Translations under genes and position numbers: made by a program
DNA from: CAYVQU01 sp964453155
GTDB taxonomy: Bacteria > Chloroflexota > Anaerolineae > Anaerolineales > UBA11858
Reading direction: 5' to 3'
DNA length: 21,348 bases
NCBI GenBank assembly: GCA_964453155.1
Contig: CAYVQU010000086.1
Span: forward strand, 1 to 21,348
Notes under the pieces: model-generated
Databases searched by the model: none
Seen by the model: only the letters and a program-made list of their open reading frames with translations
What the model was told of the DNA's origin: nothing
Shown: positions 1 through 5,538 of the stretch, piece by piece
Layout of the letters: the number at the start of each line of letters is the position of its first letter
Position numbering within the stretch: the first letter of the stretch is position 1

Positions 1-65
1 ATAGTAAATTTCAATTAATTTTGATCACTTATCAATTTTTATCTTGTACCTGGAGGTATCAACCA

Positions 66-461
66 ATGTCTAAATTATTCAAACTTCGCTTCCGATTAGT
101 CGCCCTCGTCGTTTTGGGGCTTGTTTTGGTCGCCGCCACCTACGGTTTCGCAGCCGCTAATACAGTTCCTGATAGCAGCGCTGGTGATGGGACTGGTAAT
201 GTTAGTGGGTATACCATTGCAAATATTGTTTATACCGTTGATAAAACCGCATCCCCAGCTGAAATTGATGCTGTGGCTTTTGATCTTACTAGCCCGAGTC
301 CTGGGACAGGTTCAACCGATCCCCAAACGGATATCTCATTAGATGGTGGTACAACCTGGATCTCTTGCACGGTTTCAAGTATGAGTGCGACTTGTACTTT
401 GGCTACACCAGTTGATATCACAACTGTAACGAGCTTACGAGTAGTAACCTACGACAATTAG
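66..461 (+). CDS. small exported protein, putative substrate of the adjacent signal peptidase
   Basis: 131 residues starting at the ATG at 66, chosen because GGAGG (52-56) lies 9 nt upstream; the longer in-frame reading has no such site. The N-terminus is basic (KLFKLRFR), followed by a hydrophobic stretch (about residues 10-30) ending in A-A-A-N-T-V-P-D-S-S, a typical exported-protein start. The remaining 100 residues are rich in Thr, Ser, Asp and Gly, look beta-rich, and contain a close Cys pair (SCTVSSMSATC) that could form a disulfide. I do not recognise the mature domain. The A-N-x-V-P-D-S-S segment recurs in the RTX protein at 3761, and a SipW-like signal peptidase is encoded between the two, so a role as a dedicated peptidase substrate (surface or fibre protein) is inferred. 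A perfect terminator follows, so it is probably transcribed alone. Confidence 0.8.
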   Translation: MSKLFKLRFRLVALVVLGLVLVAATYGFAAANTVPDSSAGDGTGNVSGYTIANIVYTVDKTASPAEIDAVAFDLTSPSPGTGSTDPQTDISLDGGTTWISCTVSSMSATCTLATPVDITTVTSLRVVTYDN

Positions 462-534
462 AGTAGTATTCACAAAAATTGAGAATGAAGGTCACCCGAT
501 TGGAATTCTCTCAGTTCAATTCAATCTGATTTTC

Positions 535-567
535 AAGGGCGTGAACCTGGCTTTCACGCCCTTTTCT
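535..567 (+). terminator. rho-independent terminator after the small exported protein gene
   Basis: A perfect 11-bp stem (AAGGGCGTGAA at 535-545 with TTCACGCCCTT at 553-563) with a 7-nt loop, followed by a T-rich tract (562-570). It lies 74 nt after the stop at 461 and 20 nt before the ATG at 587, so it separates the exported protein gene from the peptidase gene. Confidence 0.85.
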
Positions 568-586
568 TTCTCACCACTTGGGGCCT

Positions 587-1318
587 ATGCGATTACGGCA
601 AATTATCATAGCCATTGTGTTGTTCGCCATTCTGTTTGCATTTTTAGCACCAGTGCAACTCGGGGGCCGGGTCGCGTATGTTATTGTAAATGGGAACAGT
701 ATGGAACCCCAATTTCTCTTGGGTGATTTAATATTGACCCAAAAAAAGTCAGCGTATAATATAGCTGATGCGGTTGTTTATCGCCACCCAGATATCGGAC
801 ATGTTTTTCACCGCATCGTAGACCAGGAAGCTGAGCGGTTTATCTTGCAAGGCGATAACAACGATTGGCTAGATTCTTACCAACCTACTCAGGAAGAAAT
901 TCTAGGTAAATTGTGGTTCCATATTCCCAATATTGGGAGCTCAATTGGAAAATTGCAAGCACCCTTGTATCTCTCGTTGTTTGTCTTGCTCGTATTTATA
1001 ACGGCTGTCATAACCCTTTCCAAACAAGAAGAGATCAAGAAATTTAGAAAACGAAACCAAATGAACAAATCCGCAACTACGCCTGTTGTGAGTCAAGATA
1101 AAACCGAAATACTGCTGGTATTTGGGGTCATTGCTTTGGCTGCGCTGATCCTCGGGATCTTCGCATTTTTCCGCCCGCTGCAAATTGAGGTTCCCGACAA
1201 TATCAATTACACCCATATGGGTAGTTTGTTGTATTCGGCCCAAGATACGAAAGACGTCTTTGATGCCGAGAATATTCAAACCGGCGACCCCGTATTTTTG
1301 CAATTAACCTGTAGGTAG
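587..1318 (+). CDS. signal peptidase I, S26B/SipW-like (5' fragment of the interrupted fusion)
   Basis: Starts at the ATG at 587 (a TTG at 578 is also in frame; no good ribosome site for either) and stops 5 nt inside the IS at TAG 1316-1318. Visible parts are an N-terminal membrane segment (about residues 5-23), the catalytic Ser motif G-N-S-M-E-P (Ser about 38), the S26B catalytic His in G-H-V-F-H-R-I (His about 75, in place of the Lys of bacterial LepB), and the G-D-N-N-D-W-L-D Asp motif (about 89-96). A second membrane segment (about 125-145), a basic cytosolic linker (KKFRKRNQ) and a third membrane segment (about 175-195) follow, then the start of the DUF5305-like domain. All residues needed for peptidase activity are upstream of the insertion, so a functional truncated enzyme is possible. 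Enzymes of this type (SipW and archaeal/ER-type) cleave signal peptides on the outer membrane face. Confidence 0.85.
   Translation: MRLRQIIIAIVLFAILFAFLAPVQLGGRVAYVIVNGNSMEPQFLLGDLILTQKKSAYNIADAVVYRHPDIGHVFHRIVDQEAERFILQGDNNDWLDSYQPTQEEILGKLWFHIPNIGSSIGKLQAPLYLSLFVLLVFITAVITLSKQEEIKKFRKRNQMNKSATTPVVSQDKTEILLVFGVIALAALILGIFAFFRPLQIEVPDNINYTHMGSLLYSAQDTKDVFDAENIQTGDPVFLQLTCR
1306..1313. repeat. target-site duplication, left copy
   Basis: AACCTGTA directly abuts the left end of the IS1-family element; the identical 8 bp (2103-2110) abuts the right end. Eight to nine bp is the usual duplication for the IS1 family. The perfect match argues for a fairly recent insertion. Confidence 0.9.
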
Positions 1319-2102
1319 TGGTCACAAAGTAAGTGATGAGAACTGATTTTTGATAGCAAGATTGTGATCAACAATGAACCACTTGGTCACCATATTGTGG
1401 TGGGCTTCGGACTTTGAAAACGAAAGCGTTTTGCGAACATAACGGGCTTGGCGTTGGCGCAAGGTGCAATACCAGCGCTCCATGTGAGCGGTTTGTCCGG
1501 TTTCTTTGCCAACGGCTTGGTGTGTGGCTTTCGGCAAGACCTTTTGATAGGCTTTCCAGAAGTCAGAAAACGCCTGACAATACTGATACTCAATCGGGAT
1601 TTTGGTCCACAATCGGCGACAGGTTTTCTCGCTTCGATCACCGATCACAAAGGCTACGATCTGGCGAGTGCGCCGACACATAACAGTCCAGAGCCAACGT
1701 TTGTTGATTTTCTGGAGTACAAAGCTCCAGGCTTCATCAAATTCCAGGATATCACCCAGTTGTGCTGGTAACAAAGTACTCTTGAGTGTTGGTAGGTCTT
1801 GGATATGTTCTGCAATCCACTTCCATATGCTGCGATAGTGGTAGCCAAACACCCGAGACAAGCCTCGCAAACTCATCCGCTCCTGATAGCATTTCAGGAT
1901 GATGGTTTTGAACTTTTTTTCGCCTTGCGTTTGGGTTCTAGTACCCGATAGGTACCGCAATCTTTACAGTGATATTGTTGTTGACCACGACGATTAGTAC
2001 CATTTTTGATGATATTGGTACTTTCGCATACTCGACAGTGATAAGTTGTGATTTTTTGGATCATGGCTCTATCTTATCATCACTTACTTTTCACTCACTA
2101 CC
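1314..2102 (-). mobile_element. IS1-family insertion sequence, 789 bp, complete
   Basis: The ends are imperfect inverted repeats: the left end (1314-1341) and the complement of the right end (2075-2102) both start GGTAGTG and share the 13-bp block AAGTAAGTGATGA, about 22 of 28 positions matching. The element is flanked by a perfect 8-bp duplication AACCTGTA (1306-1313, 2103-2110). The length is close to the 768 bp of classical IS1. One transposase is encoded on the minus strand in two overlapping frames. It sits inside the peptidase-EAL fusion gene in the opposite orientation. Confidence 0.95.
1322..2064 (-). CDS. IS1-family transposase, InsA/InsB-type with -1 frameshift
   Basis: The first frame runs from the ATG at 2064 down to a TGA at 1894-1896 (56 residues). 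It carries a zinc ribbon, C-R-V-C and C-K-D-C, typical of InsA. The second frame (open 1960-1322) lies at -1 relative to it. A run of seven A (1914-1920, minus-strand reading G-CGA-AAA-AAA-G) lies in the overlap; slipping back one base there would give a fusion of about 247 residues, near the InsAB' size. The second frame has a helix-turn-helix-like segment and the IS1 DDE-type motifs F-D-E-A-W-S-F, F-S-D-F-W-K-A-Y and M-E-R-W-Y-C-T-L-R-Q, followed by S-L-S/T-L-S-F-S-K-S-like sequence typical of InsB. The frameshift may be programmed, as known in IS1, or could be a mutation. I favour programmed because of the homopolymer and otherwise intact motifs. Confidence 0.9.
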
Positions 2103-2110
2103 AACCTGTA
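2103..2110. repeat. target-site duplication, right copy
   Basis: AACCTGTA, identical to 1306-1313, immediately after the right end of the IS1-family element. Confidence 0.9.
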
Positions 2111-3723
2111 ATGTTGATTTTGAGTTCGTTTATGTTTTTATGGTGCCTAACTCTGGGGTTGATGAAACTGCCCCTTTTGTAGGTACCTATGAGATTACAG
2201 CCAGAATTGAGGATACGAATGGTTGGTACCGGACGAAAAGTTTAACGCCCCTCACGAATTTTTCCGGCAACAATTTTTCCGTCGGAATGAACCTGGATTT
2301 ATGCCAGATTCAAGAGCAAATTCAATATAAAGAAGAAGCCACCGGTACGGCTGGCAGTCGTTACGATGTCATCATTTTGCCTAAAATCAATGTGCTGGGC
2401 AGTGTCCAAAATATGCCCCTGGAAGACTCTTTCGAACCGCAAATTTCATTCCTATTGAATGACGAAGTTTTTCGGGTTGCGGATATTGAAGATGGGGAGA
2501 TGTTACAGCCCTCCCTGGAAAATTTTATTCCGCGCACTCGCTGGGAAACCAACACCTTGTCGCTGTTTGGATTGCCGGTTTCGGTTCTATTTGCCCGCAT
2601 CGCCTCGGTCGGGATATTTGGCTTGACCATCATCGGTATCGCGATGGTCGGTTGGCCGCTGTATCAGGAATGGAAGCGGGATGATGCCTCCCGGATTCAA
2701 ATTCAGTACAGCCCGGTCTTGGTGGATGTCCTTGAAAATAGTTTGGCAACCAGCAGCCGGGTTGTGGAGTTAACCTCTTTCGAAGATTTATCCAAATTGG
2801 CTGAACGCTATGGCGCTGTAATCCTGCATGAATTGCATGGCAATTCGCATCGCTACTGTATCCAGGATGGGGAGGTTACTTATCAATATCAGTTAGATAC
2901 CTTCCAGGCCGAAAATATCTATAAGGAAGTTAGTTCGTTCAACAGCGCGATTCGCACCGCAATAACCAATGGCGAACTTCAATTGTATTATCAGCCGGTG
3001 ATGTCAATGGAAAATAACCGCATCATCAGTGTTGAGGCCCTACTTCGCTGGCGGCATCCCGAACACGGCATGCTATATCCTAGCGATTTTCTGGCCTTTG
3101 CAGAAGAAAATGGTTTGATCGGAACAATCGACAAATGGGTCATTTACTTAGCCTGTTCCCAAATCGTCAAATGGCAAAAATCCGGCTACCCTCAGATTAT
3201 GCTTTCGGTGAATATCTCTCCAAGTTGGTTGGTCCAAACCGATAGTGTTGATCGGATTGCCGCAATCTTAAAAGAAACTGGTTGTGATCCCAAATTCCTT
3301 CAATTTGAAATTTCCAAAGCGAATCGAATTTATGGAAATGAGATTGTCATCGAAAAATTGCATCAACTTCGGTCTCTGGGAATCAGCTTGGCTGTAGATA
3401 ATTTGGCCACTTCAACCCCCAAGCAAATTGAACAGCTATCCGAAATGCCGATCAACTGCCTGAAAATTGACCGCAGTGTAATGCATCGTAATTTACAACA
3501 AATCGATACCCGCATGATGGGGGCCGTGGTCGAAATGGCCCAACGATTAGAAATTAGCGTGGTGGCCCAGGGAGTCGAAACCTGGGATCAGATGGCGATG
3601 CTGAACGCCTTGCAAGTTGACGATGCCCAAGGATTCTTATTGAGTCGCCCGGTCCCTGCGGATGAAATTCCCCACTTGTTAGCCAATGGTCCTATCATTG
3701 ACGGGGACTCGTTCCAGAAGTAA
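2104..3723 (+). CDS. DUF5305-like C-terminal part plus EAL domain (3' fragment of the interrupted fusion)
   Basis: The frame is open from inside the IS, but native sequence begins at the right duplication; the first native ATG is at 2140. From the N-terminus it has a beta-rich extracytoplasmic segment, a membrane segment (about 2578-2660, LFARIASVGIFGLTIIGIAM), a cytosolic DUF5305-type tail with a 'v-e-l-t-S-F-E-D-L-s-K-L-A-E-R-Y' pattern, then an EAL domain. EAL motifs: V-E-A-L-L-R-W (codons 3034-3042), S-V-N-I-S, F-E-I-S-K (3304-3318), A-V-D-N-L-A (3391-3408), C-L-K-I-D, G-V-E-T and A-Q-G-F-L-L-S-R-P. The second Asp of the canonical DD and the second Glu of E-x-x-E are Asn and Lys here, so c-di-GMP hydrolysis may be lost and the domain may only bind. 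No GGDEF domain is present. It lies 37 bp upstream of the RTX gene. Confidence 0.85.
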   Translation, partial: TCNVDFEFVYVFMVPNSGVDETAPFVGTYEITARIEDTNGWYRTKSLTPLTNFSGNNFSVGMNLDLCQIQEQIQYKEEATGTAGSRYDVIILPKINVLGSVQNMPLEDSFEPQISFLLNDEVFRVADIEDGEMLQPSLENFIPRTRWETNTLSLFGLPVSVLFARIASVGIFGLTIIGIAMVGWPLYQEWKRDDASRIQIQYSPVLVDVLENSLATSSRVVELTSFEDLSKLAERYGAVILHELHGNSHRYCIQDGEVTYQYQLDTFQAENIYKEVSSFNSAIRTAITNGELQLYYQPVMSMENNRIISVEALLRWRHPEHGMLYPSDFLAFAEENGLIGTIDKWVIYLACSQIVKWQKSGYPQIMLSVNISPSWLVQTDSVDRIAAILKETGCDPKFLQFEISKANRIYGNEIVIEKLHQLRSLGISLAVDNLATSTPKQIEQLSEMPINCLKIDRSVMHRNLQQIDTRMMGAVVEMAQRLEISVVAQGVETWDQMAMLNALQVDDAQGFLLSRPVPADEIPHLLANGPIIDGDSFQK

Positions 3724-3760
3724 AGCGAATTGTTCGTAGGTAAAGAGATTGCGATTGATC

Positions 3761-4351
3761 ATGCGAAAAATCCCACTGCGAAAATCTATTTTTCTGACTT
3801 TTTTGGGAGTCCTGACCCTGATTGTGGTGGGATCATATTTCGCGATTGCGGCTGCTAACATCGTACCGGATTCGAGCCTGGATGATGACTTGGTGGCGGT
3901 TGATCCCAACCAATTTAAACCCCCTGAATGTAATGGAATTAATCTTACCAATATGATTTTTGCATCGGGCGGCAATACCAACGGCACGAGCGGAAATGAC
4001 TTGATATTTGGTACTGCTGGAGCCGATACGATTAACGGCCGCGGGGGCGCCGATTGTATTGTCGGGGATGATGGGAACGATGAACTTATTGGCGGAGCTG
4101 GAAACGATGTGATTTTGGGTGAGGGTGGCAACAATGTTTTAAGAGGCCGCAATGGAAATGATACCCTTTATGGGGCCCCTCTGATGATGAACTCCGGGGT
4201 GGAAATGGCACCGATGATTGCATTGGTGGGGGTGGAACTGATTTTTATCGGAGATGTGAGACGGAGTCCTGATTTCTTTGACGAATACCGCCATTCAGCG
4301 TACAATTTGGTTGCCTTGGAAGTCAATTTCAAGGCAACTTTTTTTATCTAA
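3761..4351 (+). CDS. exported RTX (haemolysin-type calcium-binding repeat) protein, frameshifted
   Basis: The ATG at 3761 is chosen because it starts a basic, hydrophobic signal sequence (R-K-I-P-L-R-K-S then about 20 apolar residues) ending A-A-A-N-I-V-P-D-S-S; a TTG at 3749 is also in frame. The body carries successive RTX nonapeptides of the type G-G-A-G-N-D-V-I-L and G-R-N-G-N-D-T-L-Y, which form calcium-binding beta-rolls. After T-L-Y-G the frame degenerates. A one-base gain near GGGGCCCC (4172-4179) switches to a frame reading D-D-E-L-R-G-G-N-G-T-D-D-C-I-G-G-G-G and ending at TGA 4270-4272, a normal RTX ending of about 170 residues in total. The present frame instead reads through a terminator to 4351. 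The cause is a real one-base deletion or a sequencing error. It shares its post-signal motif with the protein at 66-461. Confidence 0.8.
   Translation: MRKIPLRKSIFLTFLGVLTLIVVGSYFAIAAANIVPDSSLDDDLVAVDPNQFKPPECNGINLTNMIFASGGNTNGTSGNDLIFGTAGADTINGRGGADCIVGDDGNDELIGGAGNDVILGEGGNNVLRGRNGNDTLYGAPLMMNSGVEMAPMIALVGVELIFIGDVRRSPDFFDEYRHSAYNLVALEVNFKATFFI
4310..4345 (+). terminator. rho-independent terminator after the RTX gene
   Basis: GTTGCCTTG (4310-4318) pairs perfectly with CAAGGCAAC (4330-4338), with further pairs inside giving a 5-nt loop, followed by seven T (4339-4345). Its position 38 nt after the restored stop at 4272, but inside the frameshifted reading (to 4351), supports 4272 as the ancestral end. 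The Shine-Dalgarno of the next gene begins 5 nt after the T-run. Confidence 0.9.
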
Positions 4352-4361
4352 GGAGAACACC

Positions 4362-4781
4362 TTGTCCCGCGTAATCAACCCCAACTCACCCGGAAAAGAA
4401 CGAAACCGTCTCAAAAAAGGCATTGCCTTGGCCCTGCGCGAAATGATGAAAGACCCTGAGCCCACTCCCCGGACGCGCGATATGGCGGCCTTCATCGTCC
4501 TGGCCTTAGAAGGGATCGCCAAGACTGTTGATATCACTACTGCCGCGTGGGAAAAACGCGATTACTGGGTCAAAGCTGACCGGTTTCGAATGGAATGGAA
4601 TTGGGCTGACAATCTCGGCGCCCAAATGCGGCCCTTAGTCTTAGCCGAAGACTGGCCCGCAATTGCCGATTTTTTGATTAAAATCTATCCGCGGGTCGCC
4701 GATGTCAAAATATCTGAACGTCACCGTATGGGCCAGCCCTGGTTGGCGGCCTGGGAAGAATTGCTCAAAAGCGTTGAATGA
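4362..4781 (+). CDS. conserved hypothetical protein, 139 aa
   Basis: TTG start at 4362, selected because AAGGAG (4350-4355) lies 6 nt upstream; no ATG fits as well. The protein is soluble and mostly helical, with basic N-terminal sequence (P-G-K-E-R-N-R-L-K-K), a region rich in acidic and Pro residues (about 25-40), and Trp-rich central sequence (A-A-W-E-K-R-D-Y-W-V-K and M-E-W-N-W-A). No signal peptide or membrane segment. I recall similar uncharacterised proteins in Chloroflexota but know no function. Its TGA overlaps the ATG of the following Nudix gene (ATGA at 4778-4781), so the two are translationally coupled and probably act in one process. Confidence 0.75.
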   Translation: MSRVINPNSPGKERNRLKKGIALALREMMKDPEPTPRTRDMAAFIVLALEGIAKTVDITTAAWEKRDYWVKADRFRMEWNWADNLGAQMRPLVLAEDWPAIADFLIKIYPRVADVKISERHRMGQPWLAAWEELLKSVE

Positions 4782-5311
4782 TGTCAAAGCAACCTTGGAA
4801 AACGCTCCAAACTAAGATTATTCATTCCAATCCCTGGTATCGACTGAGAGAAGATCAGGTCCAGACTCATTCGGGCGCTGAGATTACCTACACCTATGTG
4901 GACCATCCGGGTTGTGTGGCTGTCGTTCCGATCACTCCAGATGATCAAATTATCATGATCCGCCAATATCGCTACACCGTGCGAGATTGGTGTTGGGAAA
5001 TACCGATTGGGAGTAAGGACGATCGTGATAGTCTGGTGGTGGCCGAGAAAGAATTGCGAGAAGAAGTTGGGGGCGTTGCGGCCGCGCTGCGACCCATTGC
5101 TAAATTCTATCCCAGCAATGGGACCAGTAACAGTCAGTGTGAAGTTTTCCTGGCTACTGGGGTCGAATTGGGACCCAACCATCCCGAAATTACCGAATTG
5201 ATCGAAATTATCCCCAAGCCCAAAGCCGAAGTCCTGCAAATGGCCCGAGTCGGTCTGATCACCGATGGGTTGGCGGCCTTGTCGATTTTCTTGTGTGAAC
5301 CATTTTGGTAA
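4778..5311 (+). CDS. Nudix hydrolase, ADP-ribose pyrophosphatase-like
   Basis: 177 residues starting at the ATG at 4778 that overlaps the upstream stop (a second ATG at 4781 is possible). The fold pattern matches ADP-sugar pyrophosphatases: N-terminal beta strands with substrate-binding D-H-P-G-C-V-A-V-V-P, then I-R-Q-Y-R-Y-T-V, W-E-I-P-I-G and a Nudix box at about 78-99. The box keeps the metal-binding K-E-L-R-E-E-V-G core but is one residue shorter than G-x5-E-x7-R-E-U-x-E-E-x-G-U, lacks the first Glu, and has Lys for the Arg. Hydrolysis of a nucleoside diphosphate-linked substrate is likely; the exact substrate (ADP-ribose or another NDP-sugar) cannot be told. Cytosolic. Confidence 0.85.
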   Translation: MMSKQPWKTLQTKIIHSNPWYRLREDQVQTHSGAEITYTYVDHPGCVAVVPITPDDQIIMIRQYRYTVRDWCWEIPIGSKDDRDSLVVAEKELREEVGGVAAALRPIAKFYPSNGTSNSQCEVFLATGVELGPNHPEITELIEIIPKPKAEVLQMARVGLITDGLAALSIFLCEPFW

Positions 5312-5361
5312 AATATTAAAGTAAAAGTTGTTCTTTTAGAAATGGTATGGTAGAGCCCCCT

Positions 5362-5418
5362 CCCCGGAAACTTTAACTTTATTGCCCTCGCAAAATATCC
5401 TATCGGGAGTTTCCGGGG
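5362..5418. repeat. 11-bp perfect inverted repeat in the Nudix-pilin intergenic region
   Basis: CCCCGGAAACT (5362-5372) and its exact complement AGTTTCCGGGG (5408-5418) enclose 35 nt containing a small TTGC/GCAA hairpin. No T-run follows, so it is a poor intrinsic terminator. It may be a palindromic intergenic repeat or the first helix of a structured leader for the pilin gene. Confidence 0.6.
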
Positions 5419-5455
5419 AACTTTCACCACCCAAAAACTCACAGAGCTATAAAAT

Positions 5456-5526
5456 GGGCTGATTCTAGCAGCCCTATAAATCGGCCGTCGTTCGAAAGCA
5501 CCGGGGATAGATGCCCGGGTGGCTTT
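5456..5526 (+). other. possible structured 5' leader of the pilin gene
   Basis: Two further hairpins precede the pilin start: GGGCTG/CAGCCC around a 7-nt loop (about 5457-5475) and a longer one pairing AAAGCACCGGG with CCCGGGTGGCTTT around GATAGATG (about 5496-5526). The second ends just before the ribosome site GAGG (5527-5530), a position suited to translational control. I could not match it convincingly to any riboswitch consensus I know, including c-di-GMP-I. Confidence 0.35.
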
Positions 5527-5538
5527 GAGGGTGATGAT

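Larger units (their letters stand above)
587..3723 (+). pseudogene. S26B signal peptidase - DUF5305 - EAL fusion gene, interrupted by an IS1-family element
   Basis: The two coding pieces 587-1313 and 2111-3723 are halves of one gene. Deleting 1314-2110 (the 789-bp insertion sequence plus one 8-bp duplication copy) joins TTA ACC TGT to AAT GTT GAT without a frame change. It gives an open frame of about 779 residues from the ATG at 587 to the TAA ending at 3723. The halves also fit by content: the predicted DUF5305 extracytoplasmic domain begins before the insertion and finishes after it. In this genome copy the gene is physically split. The 5' part may still make a membrane-anchored peptidase, while the 3' part would need an internal start. 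Details of each half are given separately. Confidence 0.85.

Noticed and set aside
941..1303. Minus-strand reading frame opposite the signal peptidase gene.
   Set aside because: It is a shadow of a well-supported coding frame, shows no family motif and has no ribosome site.
1969..2102. Forward reading inside the IS as the N-terminus of the EAL protein.
   Set aside because: This stretch is antisense to the transposase start and terminal repeat; native sequence resumes only after 2102.
5485..5526. GTTCGAAA near 5490 looks like the T-loop of a tRNA.
   Set aside because: The bases on either side do not form a 5-bp T stem, and no anticodon arm or acceptor stem can be drawn around it.
5362..5536. 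c-di-GMP-I (GEMM) riboswitch before the pilin gene.
   Set aside because: The conserved GGCAAAC, GACGCAAAGC and GGTAGC blocks are missing. The hairpins alone do not justify the name.
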